17,693 nucleotides of DNA from Candidatus Peribacteria bacterium (GCA_903854455.1 CAINWJ010000081.1:1-17693), one strand, 5' to 3'. Positions 1 through 6,916 are shown, counted from the stretch's first letter. Translations and numbers: made by a program. Notes: generated by a model not told the origin, from the letters alone.

Positions 1-18
1 ATCCGGCGAAAAAGGCAC
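1..18 (-). CDS. Start of MazF/PemK-type toxin gene (partial, runs off the left edge)
   Basis: Only six codons are visible: GTG then Pro-Phe-Ser-Pro-Asp, read leftward to the window edge. The GTG overlaps the antitoxin's TAG stop by one base (TAGTG), the arrangement expected for a translationally coupled toxin-antitoxin pair. MazF/PemK/ChpB toxins commonly carry a Tyr/Phe-x-Pro-Asp segment close to the N-terminus before their first beta strand, and the visible residues fit that. If correct, the product is a sequence-specific mRNA endoribonuclease neutralised by the upstream protein. The call rests mainly on context and a very short sequence, so it is tentative. Confidence 0.45.
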
Positions 19-251
19 TACCATATTTCCCGTCCTACAGGAATCCCGGTCATCGTTTCACCATGGAGGTTCTCCGGTGTAATCTTTGCCAAGAGCTCTT
101 CCAGTGATTCTTTCGCCGGAGAAATATGCAAACCGTCTTTTGCCATGTTCATATCCACCTCCCTCCCCTCGGTTATGCCAAGTTGAACGGCGAACGCCTT
201 CGGAAGACGAATGGCGAGACTATTACCCCACTTCTGAATGACTGCTTTCAT
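18..251 (-). CDS. MazE/AbrB-family antitoxin
   Basis: This 77-residue protein starts MKAVIQKWGNSLAIRLPKAF, the classic swapped-hairpin AbrB/MazE DNA-binding fold (KWGNS-x-x-IRLPK). The acidic C-terminal half (SLEELLAKITPENLHGE) is the kind of flexible tail that occupies the toxin's active site. The family binds its own promoter as a dimer and inhibits a MazF/PemK ribonuclease. I chose the ATG at 251 because the motif starts immediately there and because a -10 element ends 6 bases upstream; an ATG 15 bases earlier is possible. The stop overlaps a GTG that appears to open the toxin gene. A palindromic AT-rich stretch lies just upstream and could be the autoregulatory operator. The family call is firm; the exact toxin partner is not. 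Confidence 0.85.
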   Translation of the reverse strand: MKAVIQKWGNSLAIRLPKAFAVQLGITEGREVDMNMAKDGLHISPAKESLEELLAKITPENLHGETMTGIPVGREIW

Positions 252-257
252 GCCATG

Positions 258-286
258 AGTATACATTGTATATACAGACGTTTCCA
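258..286 (-). promoter_or_regulatory. Predicted promoter and operator of the antitoxin gene
   Basis: On the minus strand there is TATACT (263-258) preceded by a 17-base spacer and a weak TGGAAA -35 (286-281). The -10 ends 6 bases before the ATG, so the message would be leaderless. The spacer contains the perfect 10-base palindrome TGTATATACA (267-276) and, adjoining it, GTATAC (259-264). Such dyads inside a promoter suit MazE-type autorepression. The elements are seen; their use is inferred. Confidence 0.5.
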
Positions 287-312
287 TAGATTGAAGAGAA
301 AAAGGCAAAAAT

Positions 313-344
313 CGGTAGAGCCGCAAACATTTGCGGCCCTACCG
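313..344 (-). terminator. Intrinsic terminator downstream of ssb
   Basis: CGGTAG (313-318) pairs with CTACCG (339-344), and GCCGCAAA (320-327) with TTTGCGGC (330-337), around one mismatch and a CA tip. The 32-base dyad is followed on the minus strand by ATTTTTGCCTTTTT. It lies 11 bases after the ssb stop and separates ssb from the antitoxin promoter. Confidence 0.85.
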
Positions 345-355
345 TAATGACAGTG

Positions 356-745
356 TTACGCAGCCACTGCCGCCGTTTCCGGCTCTGCTACCTGCTCGGT
401 CTCCGGACTCTTGTCCTTGGCACCGAGTAACACGACATCGTCGACGATGACCTCGGTCCGGTGCAGTTTCACTTTCTGGGGATTCTCCCAGGAGTGAGTC
501 TTCAAGTGTCCCATGACATAGAGCGGCTTGCCCTTCTTCACGTACTGACCGCAGAACTCGCCGAGCTTGCCCCAAACGACGAGGTTATGGAACTCGGCGG
601 CTTCCTGCTTGTCGCCTTTGGCATCCTTCCAGACGCGGTTCGTTGCGAGACCGAAGGTACAGACGATCTGCCCGGTGGGGATGGTTTTGACCTCCGGAGC
701 ATTCGTGACATGCCCGAGGAGGGTGACGATATTCACCGATTTCAT
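356..745 (-). CDS. ssb: Single-stranded DNA-binding protein
   Basis: A 129-residue OB-fold SSB: MKSVNIVTLLGHVTNAPEVK at the start matches the family's N-terminal strand (N-x-V-x-L-x-G-x-x-x-x-x-P-E), followed by FGLATNRVW, EFHNLVVWGKLGEF and the Y-V-K-K-G-K-x-L-Y-V-x-G strand. It should coat single-stranded DNA during replication and repair. The start at 745 fits the family; an upstream ATG at 778 would add 11 residues unlike SSB. The C-terminus ends in PETAAVAA and lacks the usual acidic DDIPF-like tip that recruits partner proteins. The gene is not paired with rpsF, as it often is elsewhere. A possible hairpin (GGGGG 753-758 with CCCCC 772-776) ends 7 bases before the start and could affect translation. 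Confidence 0.92.
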   Translation of the reverse strand: MKSVNIVTLLGHVTNAPEVKTIPTGQIVCTFGLATNRVWKDAKGDKQEAAEFHNLVVWGKLGEFCGQYVKKGKPLYVMGHLKTHSWENPQKVKLHRTEVIVDDVVLLGAKDKSPETEQVAEPETAAVAA

Positions 746-948
746 AGAAAATGGGGGGAAGAAATAATGTGCCCCCACCGTAGAGACGGCAGATGCGCTC
801 GTGATCAGGTTTCAGATCAATTGGATGGATGTACGTGTGTTTTTTGGCTTGGGTAAGGGATGAAGGATGTTCCGTGCAGGGAAAGAACAACCCGGTTTCC
901 GGCTTTGTCTAGGCAAGGGAAGTAATGGATGAGATTGAATGCTTAAAA

Positions 949-977
949 TTGACAATGATATCCGGTTACTGGACAAT
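949..977 (+). promoter_or_regulatory. Predicted sigma-70-type promoter upstream of tRNA-Asp
   Basis: TTGACA (949-954, full -35 consensus), a 17-base spacer and GACAAT (972-977) as -10. Transcription would begin near 984 and run through a structured leader of about 155 bases into tRNA-Asp, or else produce a separate small RNA that ends near the T-run at 1125-1131. Nothing else on the plus strand nearby needs a promoter. Confidence 0.5.
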
Positions 978-1049
978 TGTGTTGCTGCAAAGACATATCG
1001 CAGCCATCGCTGATCTTTCGTGACATTGTTTTTCAAATCTCCAAACGCT

Positions 1050-1076
1050 GGAGCCAGCGCTCAATTGGCCTAGACC
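1050..1076 (+). pseudogene. Decayed tRNA 5'-half relic (tRNA-Asp-like)
   Basis: GGAGC (1050-1054) and GCTCAATTGG (1059-1068), then TAGA (1071-1074), repeat the acceptor and D-arm of the intact tRNA-Asp 91 bases downstream, with the same 9-base offset between the first two blocks (1141 and 1150). No anticodon arm or T-arm follows, so it cannot be a functional tRNA. A partial duplication is the simplest reading; chance resemblance to the conserved D-arm is the alternative. Confidence 0.45.
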
Positions 1077-1140
1077 CGCTTTGCGGGACGTAGTCAAAAA
1101 AGCGCAGCGCGTCCACGGTAGTTCTTTTTTTCATCATGCT

Positions 1141-1217
1141 GGAGCTGTAGCTCAATTGGTTAGAGCGCTGCCCTGTCACGGCAGAGGTCGCGGGTTCGAG
1201 TCCCGTCAGCTCCGCCA
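1141..1217 (+). tRNA. tRNA-Asp (anticodon GTC)
   Basis: A full cloverleaf can be drawn. The acceptor is GGAGCTG (1141-1147) pairing with CAGCTCC (1207-1213). The D-arm contains GCTCAATTGGTTAGAGC. The anticodon stem CTGCC/GGCAG encloses loop CTGTCAC, giving anticodon GTC. The T-arm is GCGGG-TTCGAGT-CCCGT with the standard TTCGA. The discriminator G is followed by an encoded CCA (1215-1217). The cognate synthetase gene lies 13.4 kb downstream in this window. Confidence 0.97.
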
Positions 1218-1315
1218 TATCGTTCGCCAGCGACGTGATTTATTAACAAACAACCATCCTTACCGCATCCCATCCTTCCTGTTACGATTGTCGTGCATTT
1301 ATTTCATTGTTCCTC

Positions 1316-2356
1316 ATGCAATACACCACCCTCTCCACCACCGATATCAAAATCAGCCGCATCTGCCTCGGTACCATGAGCTACGGCAACCAGCTCTCAG
1401 AAGCCGAAGGGCACGAGCAGATGAACCGGGCACTGGAACTTGGCGTGAATTTCTTCGACACCGCCGAGATGTACCCGGTTCCTCCGGCGGAGGCGACCTA
1501 CAGCAAAACCGAATCGATCATCGGACGCTGGATTCAGAAAACCGGCAACAGAAACAAGATCGTGCTGGCAACGAAGATTCTCGGACCGAACCGCTATGCC
1601 TTTGTTCGTGACGGAAAGAATCGCCTGGATCGGAAGAATATTGAAGCCGCTGTCGATGCGAGCCTCAAGCGTTTGCAGACCGACTGGATCGACCTCTACC
1701 AGCTCCACTGGCCGGACCGGAACATGCCGTACTTCGGACAGCGGAATTACGTCCATCAAGAGAAAGAGCAGGCAACACCGATTGAAGAAACCTTGGAAGC
1801 GCTGGCTGTAGTCGTGAAGACGGGAAAAGTCCGGCACGTCGGTCTGTCGAATGAATCGCCGTGGGGTGCCATGAAGTTTCTTGAGATCGCGAAGGAGATG
1901 AACCTGCCGCGGATGGTGAGTATTCAGAACGTCTACAACTTGATCAACCGTCACTACGAACTCGGATTGGCGGAGGTGTCGATGCGCGAAGAGATCGGAC
2001 TGCTGGCGTATTCGCCGCTGGGGTACGGCATTCTGGGCGGACGATATTTCGATGGCAATTCTCCAGTGAGAGGGCGCTTCACCGTGCATCCGGAATTTGC
2101 CGTGCGTTACCGTACGCCGAAAGCACTGACCATTACGAAGCTCTATGCCGATCTCGCGAAGAAACATGGTCTGTCACTACCGCAAATGGCACTCGCGTTC
2201 CTCCTCCGGCAGCCATGGGTGACGAGCATGATCATCGGCGCATCCACCATGAAGCAGCTCGAGGAAGATGTTGCCACGATTGATCTGAAGCTTTCCGATG
2301 ACGTGATCAAGGGCATCGAAGCCATCCACGAGGAATACCCCAATAGCGTTGCTTGA
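1316..2356 (+). CDS. Aldo/keto reductase, Tas-like
   Basis: This 346-residue protein closely resembles E. coli Tas in sequence and length. The pattern DTAEMYPVPP near residue 48, LDRKNI and SLKRLQTDWIDLYQLHWP near residues 104-133, and VGLSNE are all present. The aldo/keto reductase tetrad is visible as Asp48, Tyr53, Lys87 and His131. The family reduces carbonyl compounds with NADPH in a TIM barrel in the cytoplasm; the natural substrate is unknown. I chose the ATG at 1316 over the TTG at 1307 because MQYTTLSTTDIK aligns with the start of Tas. No Shine-Dalgarno is seen. The gene stands alone, about 100 bases after tRNA-Asp, and a hairpin repeat follows it. The family call is firm; function beyond that is not. 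Confidence 0.93.
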   Translation: MQYTTLSTTDIKISRICLGTMSYGNQLSEAEGHEQMNRALELGVNFFDTAEMYPVPPAEATYSKTESIIGRWIQKTGNRNKIVLATKILGPNRYAFVRDGKNRLDRKNIEAAVDASLKRLQTDWIDLYQLHWPDRNMPYFGQRNYVHQEKEQATPIEETLEALAVVVKTGKVRHVGLSNESPWGAMKFLEIAKEMNLPRMVSIQNVYNLINRHYELGLAEVSMREEIGLLAYSPLGYGILGGRYFDGNSPVRGRFTVHPEFAVRYRTPKALTITKLYADLAKKHGLSLPQMALAFLLRQPWVTSMIIGASTMKQLEEDVATIDLKLSDDVIKGIEAIHEEYPNSVA

Positions 2357-2379
2357 TTGAAATTTGGACTATTCACAAA

Positions 2380-2407
2380 GTCACCCTTCGTCTTCACTTA
2401 GGGTGAC
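2380..2407. repeat. Dispersed hairpin repeat, copy 1
   Basis: Perfect 7-base arms GTCACCC (2380-2386) and GGGTGAC (2401-2407) flank a 14-base loop. The unit matches a copy at 16385-16412 at 23 of 28 positions in the same orientation. It lies 23 bases after the aldo/keto reductase stop and may act as a 3' end structure. Confidence 0.7.
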
Positions 2408-2431
2408 AAGTGTAGTTACTTCAGATGTTCA

Positions 2432-2530
2432 CTAGATACCGGCGTTGGTCTTCACGACGATGAAGGCGAAGACGGCAATGGCAAGACCGAGGAATGAAAT
2501 AAGTCTCGGAAGGTGCTTGTGCTGGGACAT
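2432..2530 (-). CDS. Tiny single-pass membrane protein (32 aa)
   Basis: The frame starts ATG at 2530 and stops TAG at 2432. It encodes a 32-residue peptide: a basic polar head MSQHKHLPR, a hydrophobic segment of about 18 residues (LISFLGLAIAVFAFIVV), and a short tail KTNAGI. By the positive-inside rule, its N-terminus should face the cytoplasm. A near-consensus extended -10 promoter sits 33 bases upstream on the same strand, which is the main argument that it is real. It lies downstream of the P-type ATPase on the same strand, about 200 bases away. I do not recognise a family. It could be a small membrane regulator, a type I toxin-like peptide, or a chance frame. Confidence 0.5.
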   Translation of the reverse strand: MSQHKHLPRLISFLGLAIAVFAFIVVKTNAGI

Positions 2531-2563
2531 GTGTGTGTTGGAAATGAAATAATTGTTGTGAAT

Positions 2564-2592
2564 ATTATAACATAGATTATTCATTTCTGCAA
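2564..2592 (-). promoter_or_regulatory. Near-consensus extended -10 promoter for the 32-aa protein
   Basis: On the minus strand there is TTGCAG (2592-2587), a 17-base spacer ending in TGT, and TATAAT (2569-2564), giving the extended -10 TGTTATAAT. Transcription would start near 2557, leaving a leader of about 27 bases before the ATG at 2530. It is one of the two perfect TATAAT elements with an extended TGn in the window. Confidence 0.7.
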
Positions 2593-2596
2593 TTAC

Positions 2597-2732
2597 CTCA
2601 CAACGAGTGAGTGCTCACTGACTCTACGTTTTCGGCGTGGCACGCGCATCGTGCGCGTGGGCTCGTGGCCGTCCCGACCGCGACTGCGTGCCACACATGA
2701 TGCGATATTCAGAGTCAATGAGCAGTGACTCT
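2597..2732. other. Structured non-coding stretch after the ATPase gene
   Basis: Several dyads are packed together. AGAGTCA/TGACTCT (2711-2717 and 2726-2732) starts at the ATPase stop. GTGGCACGC (2637-2645) pairs with GCGTGCCAC (2686-2694) and encloses CACGCGCA/TGCGCGTG (2641-2648 and 2652-2659), which overlaps it, so the two are alternatives. AGTGAG/CTCACT lies near 2607-2620. No T-run marks a standard terminator. It could be the 3' end structure of the ATPase message or a small structured RNA. Confidence 0.35.
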
Positions 2733-5395
2733 CATCGCTGCTTCGAACGCATCAACCACTTCCCCATTTCCAGTACAGGAATGATGGTTGCCGCTCCCAA
2801 AATTGCGATCAGCCAGTGATCGGCGACGAGGTGGACAGTGCCAAGAACAGGTTCCAGTACCGGCAGTTCGATGAATGCAACGAGCAGGATCAATTCACCG
2901 ACAATGGCCAGATTGAGCCAGCGATTCGCAAACGGATGCCATGGGAAATGTTCCGGGGACCGGAAGCTAAAGGCCTTGAAGAACTGGATGAGGACGAGGC
3001 TTAAGAACGTGGCAGTCATCGCTTCTGGCAGTGGGACACTATGGTGTGTGAACCACCAGAACACGCCCAGGTTGATGAGCATGGACCAGGCTCCGCCAAG
3101 CACGATCAGGATGGAGATGGAGCGGGTGAAGATGCCGGCGTGCGGATTGCGAGGGGATTGCGCCATCAGATCCTCATCGTGAGGATCGACAGCCAATGCC
3201 AATGCGGGCAGCCCGTCGGTAACAAGATTGACCGTAAGCAGCTGGAGAGCACTTAGCGGGAGCGGCCAACCGAGTAACGTAGCGCCGGCCATGAGCAGGA
3301 GTTCGCCGATGTTGGAGGAGAGGAGATACGTGAGGTACTTCCGGATGTTCCCGAAGATCGCGCGACCTTCTTCCACCGCCGCGACAATCGAGGCGAAGTT
3401 GTCATCAGTTAAGACCATTGCCGCGGCTTCGCGGCTGACGTCGGTCCCGGTGATGCCCATGGCGATGCCGATGTCCGCTTTCTTGAGTGCGGGTGCATCG
3501 TTCACGCCATCGCCCGTCATTGCCACGGTGTAACCGTTCTTCTGGAGTGCGGTCACTATTCTCAGTTTGTGCTCAGGTGAAACGCGGGCGAAGACAGCGA
3601 TAGATCCGACATCCTGTTCCAGCTCACGGTCACTCATTGCCTCCAGTTCAACGCCGGTTACCACGCGCTCGTTCGAAAGAATCGTGAGCTCTTTCGCGAT
3701 GGCCGTAGCAGTCGCCGGATGGTCGCCGGTGATCATGATGACTCTGATGCCGGCGCGGTGACAGGCTCCCACGGCAGCGAGTGCTTCCGGTCTCGGCGGA
3801 TCACTCATGCCGATGAGACCGAGCAATGTCATGCCGGTGGCAGCATTGACGAGATCGCTCGAGGCTTTGGACGTGACCGCGATCACGCGCAGCGCCTGCG
3901 ATGCCATCGTTGCCGCAGCCGCTTCCAGCTCCTTCATCCTGGCGGAAGAAATTGGCACGGATTCGTCTCCATGCATTTCCGCTGTGCAAAGCGGCAGCAT
4001 TACTTCGGGTGCGCCCTTGGCATAGATGACATGCTGGTCACCATTCCTATGTAGCGTCATCATCCGCTTCGTTTCGGACGTGAACGGCACTTCGCCGAGG
4101 CGCGGATACTGATCATCGAGCTCGTCTTTCTGAAGCCCCGCTTTTGCCGCAGCGACAACGAGCGCGCCTTCGGTCGGATCACCCTGAATCTCAAATCCAC
4201 TCTCGCTTCGAACCAGCAGTGCATCCGATGCGAGTGTCGCACCACGGAGTAATGCAAGCATTGCCGCAGTCGGCTTCACAGCGGTCCCCGATCTCGTGAA
4301 TGAACCTGTCGGATCGTAGCCGGTGCCCGTTACATCGACGATTGCTCGATCAACAAAGATTCTGCGCACAGTCATCTCATCTTTCGTGAGCGTGCCGGTT
4401 TTGTCGGTACAGATGACCGAGGTGCTGCCGAGCGTCTCTACCGCCGGCAATCGTCGGATCAGCGCGTGCCGCTTCACCATCCGCTGCACGCCGATGGCAA
4501 GCGAAATCGTCACGACGGCGGGCAGTGCTTCCGGCACGACCGCGACCGCGAGCGCGATGCCGAAGAGGAGCATTTCTACCAGCGGCTGACCGCGGAACAC
4601 ACCGAGTGCAATGACGACCGTGACGATGACCAGTGCCACTTTCGCAAGAACTCCCCCAAGCCGATCGAGATCCTTCTGGAGTGGTGTCGGGCTCCGGTCG
4701 ATCTGCTCCAAGAGCCCCGCAATCTTGCCGAACTCGGTCTGCATACCCGTTCCCGTCACGATGGCGCGACCACGACCGTACGTCACCGATGTTCCGGCGT
4801 AGACCATGCAGGTGCGATCACCGATGGGAGATCCCTGTGCGGCTACGGCTTCTTTGTCCTTCTCCACCGCCAGTGACTCACCGGTCAGCGCCGACTCCTC
4901 GATCTTCAGATTGGCAGACGTTTCGATGCGTGCATCAGCCGGGATGCGGTCGCCGCTGGTCAGCACGATGATGTCTCCGGGGACGAGTGATGCCGCCGCG
5001 ATCTCTCCCTGCTTTCCATCACGAATGACCGTTGCCGATGGTGCCGCCATGGTGCGTAGTGCTTCGACGGCGCGCTCAGTGCGCATCTCCTGGAAGAATC
5101 CGAGCAGGATCGTCAGGATCACGATGAAGCCGACGGCAGCGGCTTCCATGCCATGACCCATGACGAGTGACAGTACGACTGCCACGAGCAGGATGACGAC
5201 GAAGACGTTCTTGCACTGTGAGAACAGCAGCGTCAGCCACGATGTGCGTTGCGTATTGGTGAGTTGATTGGGTCCGGTTTCCCTGAGTCTGCGTTCGGCT
5301 TCGGCAGATGAAAGCCCGGCGACTCGATCAGTCTGCAGTTTCTTTGCAGCTTGTTCGACGGTCAGGGTGTGCCAGAGGGGATGAGTGGGGTGCAT
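2732..5395 (-). CDS. P-type Ca2+-transporting ATPase (SERCA/PMR1-like)
   Basis: An 887-residue type II P-type ATPase that should pump cations, probably Ca2+, out of the cell. It begins with the cation-ATPase N-terminal domain (LTVEQAAKKL, GLSSAEAERRLRETGPN). The actuator loop LTGES is near residues 170-174, the PEALP kink of TM4 at 288-292, and the phosphorylation site DKTGT starts at Asp331. The nucleotide-domain KGAPE is near 460 and TGDGVNDAP near 627-635. Likely Ca2+ ligands are visible: Glu289 in TM4, Asn695 and Glu698 in SSNIGE (TM5), and Asn723 and Asp727 in NLVTDG (TM6). These match SERCA positions Glu309, Asn768, Glu771, Asn796 and Asp800. PEALP replaces the usual PEGLP. The ATG at 5395 is preferred because longer frames run into repeat DNA. 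A TACAAT lies 9 bases upstream. The family call is firm; ion specificity is inferred. Confidence 0.95.
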   Translation of the reverse strand: MHPTHPLWHTLTVEQAAKKLQTDRVAGLSSAEAERRLRETGPNQLTNTQRTSWLTLLFSQCKNVFVVILLVAVVLSLVMGHGMEAAAVGFIVILTILLGFFQEMRTERAVEALRTMAAPSATVIRDGKQGEIAAASLVPGDIIVLTSGDRIPADARIETSANLKIEESALTGESLAVEKDKEAVAAQGSPIGDRTCMVYAGTSVTYGRGRAIVTGTGMQTEFGKIAGLLEQIDRSPTPLQKDLDRLGGVLAKVALVIVTVVIALGVFRGQPLVEMLLFGIALAVAVVPEALPAVVTISLAIGVQRMVKRHALIRRLPAVETLGSTSVICTDKTGTLTKDEMTVRRIFVDRAIVDVTGTGYDPTGSFTRSGTAVKPTAAMLALLRGATLASDALLVRSESGFEIQGDPTEGALVVAAAKAGLQKDELDDQYPRLGEVPFTSETKRMMTLHRNGDQHVIYAKGAPEVMLPLCTAEMHGDESVPISSARMKELEAAAATMASQALRVIAVTSKASSDLVNAATGMTLLGLIGMSDPPRPEALAAVGACHRAGIRVIMITGDHPATATAIAKELTILSNERVVTGVELEAMSDRELEQDVGSIAVFARVSPEHKLRIVTALQKNGYTVAMTGDGVNDAPALKKADIGIAMGITGTDVSREAAAMVLTDDNFASIVAAVEEGRAIFGNIRKYLTYLLSSNIGELLLMAGATLLGWPLPLSALQLLTVNLVTDGLPALALAVDPHDEDLMAQSPRNPHAGIFTRSISILIVLGGAWSMLINLGVFWWFTHHSVPLPEAMTATFLSLVLIQFFKAFSFRSPEHFPWHPFANRWLNLAIVGELILLVAFIELPVLEPVLGTVHLVADHWLIAILGAATIIPVLEMGKWLMRSKQR

Positions 5396-5421
5396 GGTTT
5401 TTGGATTGTAGCATTGATGGG

Positions 5422-5540
5422 AATGACCAATGACCAAATCCCAATGTCCAAATAATGCCCAATCACCAATTCCCAACATCGATCCATGGAGATTGGATTG
5501 GTCATTTGAACATTGGTGATTATTTGGGGATTGGTCATTT
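5422..5540. repeat. CAATGACCAA-type inverted-repeat spacer, copy 1
   Basis: The left arm (about 5422-5475) is built of units such as AATGACCAATGACCAAAT and AATCACCAATTCCCAA. The right arm (about 5491-5540) carries the reverse complement type (GATTGGTCATT, ACATTGGTGATTATTTGG). The arms could pair imperfectly over about 50 bases around ACATCGATCCATGGA. It fills the gap between the divergent ATPase and malic enzyme genes. Translation of this DNA gives the artefact string IGDW/GHWDLVIGH. Confidence 0.8.
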
Positions 5541-5602
5541 CATCAAGTCGCGCAAAGCATTGCGCTCCCTCATTCAATAATAATATTTTTTTGTGATTGG
5601 GA

Positions 5603-5618
5603 GCGGGATGCTTCCCGC
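5603..5618 (+). promoter_or_regulatory. Hairpin just upstream of malic enzyme
   Basis: GCGGGA (5603-5608) pairs with TCCCGC (5613-5618) around TGCT, ending 17 bases before the ATG. It overlaps the spacer of a weak candidate promoter: TTGGGA at about 5597, an 18-base gap, then TAGACT 9 bases before the ATG. It could be an operator or a leader hairpin, depending on where transcription starts. Confidence 0.3.
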
Positions 5619-5635
5619 GGTAGACTCGCAGGGCT

Positions 5636-6916
5636 ATGCCTTCCTCCCCCTACGACGACTCTCTCGCCTACCACGAATCTTCCCCTTCGGGAAAAATCTC
5701 CATCACTCCGACGAAGCCAATGAAGACTGCAAGTGATCTTTCGCTTGCATACACGCCGGGCGTCGCTGGCGCTGTTCTCAAAATTGCTGAGAATGCCGAA
5801 GATGCCTACAGGTACACGAGCAAAGGGAATCTAGTTGCTGTGATTTCGAATGGCACGGCGATCCTGGGACTTGGTAATCGTGGAGCGCTGGCAAGCAAGC
5901 CGGTGATGGAAGGCAAAGCCGTTCTCTTCAAGCGTTTTGCGGGGATCGATGCCATCGACATTGAGGTGAATACGATGGATCCCGCGGAAGTCATCCGGAC
6001 GGTCGAGCTGATCGCACCGACGTTCGGCGGTATCAACCTGGAGGACATCAAGGCACCGGAGTGCATCGACATCGAGCAGGCGCTGATCAGCAAGCTGGAT
6101 ATTCCGGTCTTTCACGATGACCAGCACGGCACCGCGGTCGTGGTGTCGGCAGGTCTCCTCAATGCCGCCAACCTGGCAGGAAAAGATATCCGGAACCTTT
6201 CGGTTGTTCTGAATGGTGCAGGCTCAGCGGGACTGGCGATCGCGACGATGCTCCTCGCCATCGGCTGCGACAAGGATCAGCTCCTGCTCTGCGATTCCAA
6301 AGGCGTGATCTCCGCTGACCGAAGTGATTTGAACCGGTACAAGATCCCCTTCGCGCGGAAGACTGATCGCAAGACGCTCGCAGACGCACTCCGCGGTGCG
6401 GACGTCTTCATCGGCGTGTCCGTCGCCGGTGCACTGACGCCGACAATGCTCGGTTCGATGGCGAAGGATCCCATCGTCTTCGCGATGGCGAACCCGAACC
6501 CGGAGATGCTGCCGTCCGATGCGCTGAAGACACGCAAAGATGTGATCATGGCGACGGGCAGGAGCGATTTCCCCAATCAGGTGAATAACCTCCTCTGCTT
6601 CCCGTTCCTGTTCCGCGGAGCGCTGGATACCAGGGCGAGGACGATCAATCAGGAGATGAAAGTCGCTGCGATTGAGGCATTGGCAAGTTTGGCGCGTGAG
6701 CCGGTGCCCGAGGATGTGCTGGCTGCGTACAGTCTCAAAGAACTGTCGTTCGGTCGGCAGTACCTCTTGCCCAAGCCCTTCGATCACCGCTTACTTCCGA
6801 CGATCGCTCCGGCAGTCGCCAAAGCGGCGATGGACAGCGGGGTTGCCAGAGTGACGGTGGATCTGAAGGAGTATGAGAAGAAGATGGAGAGATTGGCGGA
6901 GGAGTTGGGGAAATAA
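5636..6916 (+). CDS. NAD(P)-dependent malic enzyme (short form)
   Basis: This 426-residue protein should decarboxylate malate to pyruvate with reduction of NAD(P). The catalytic Tyr39 lies in SLAYTPGVA, and Lys94 in VMEGKAVLFK. Metal ligands are suggested by Glu136-Asp137 (NLEDIKAPE) and Asp161-Asp162 (FHDDQHGTA). The Rossmann glycine motif GAGSAG is near residues 194-199, and MANPNPE near 285. It is the compact prokaryotic form and lacks the phosphotransacetylase-like domain that extends MaeB to about 750 residues. In a fermentative cell it could supply pyruvate and reducing power. It stands alone, divergent from the ATPase, with repeat DNA between them. NAD versus NADP preference cannot be read safely from the sequence. 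Confidence 0.95.
   Translation: MPSSPYDDSLAYHESSPSGKISITPTKPMKTASDLSLAYTPGVAGAVLKIAENAEDAYRYTSKGNLVAVISNGTAILGLGNRGALASKPVMEGKAVLFKRFAGIDAIDIEVNTMDPAEVIRTVELIAPTFGGINLEDIKAPECIDIEQALISKLDIPVFHDDQHGTAVVVSAGLLNAANLAGKDIRNLSVVLNGAGSAGLAIATMLLAIGCDKDQLLLCDSKGVISADRSDLNRYKIPFARKTDRKTLADALRGADVFIGVSVAGALTPTMLGSMAKDPIVFAMANPNPEMLPSDALKTRKDVIMATGRSDFPNQVNNLLCFPFLFRGALDTRARTINQEMKVAAIEALASLAREPVPEDVLAAYSLKELSFGRQYLLPKPFDHRLLPTIAPAVAKAAMDSGVARVTVDLKEYEKKMERLAEELGK

Larger units (their letters stand above)
779..1140. other. Gene-poor region between ssb and tRNA-Asp
   Basis: No convincing protein gene is seen in these 362 bases; the open frames here lack family features and one is antisense to the tRNA. 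The region holds a good plus-strand promoter (949-977), a tRNA-like relic (1050-1076), and small hairpins at 1046-1059 (CGCTG/CAGCG) and 1075-1087 (CCCGC/GCGGG). A T-run lies at 1125-1131, just before the tRNA. The upstream part should also contain the unseen promoter and leader of ssb. Confidence 0.5.

Noticed and set aside
1033..1218. Minus-strand frame starting MAELTGLEPATSAVTG
   Set aside because: It is the antisense translation of tRNA-Asp, a well-known annotation artefact.
1397..2167. 256-codon minus-strand frame over the aldo/keto reductase
   Set aside because: Shadow frame: Arg/His-rich without domain features, fully inside a gene with clear family motifs on the other strand.
2637..2694. 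tRNA or other known structured RNA
   Set aside because: The stems do not form a cloverleaf and no conserved T-loop or anticodon arm is present.
5396..5479. N-terminal extension of the ATPase beginning MLGIGDWALFGHW
   Set aside because: Those residues come from the intergenic CAATGACCAA-type repeat, and the ATPase family N-terminus begins after the ATG at 5395.
6224..6787. 187-codon minus-strand frame over malic enzyme
   Set aside because: Shadow of a confidently assigned gene; no recognisable motifs or start context.
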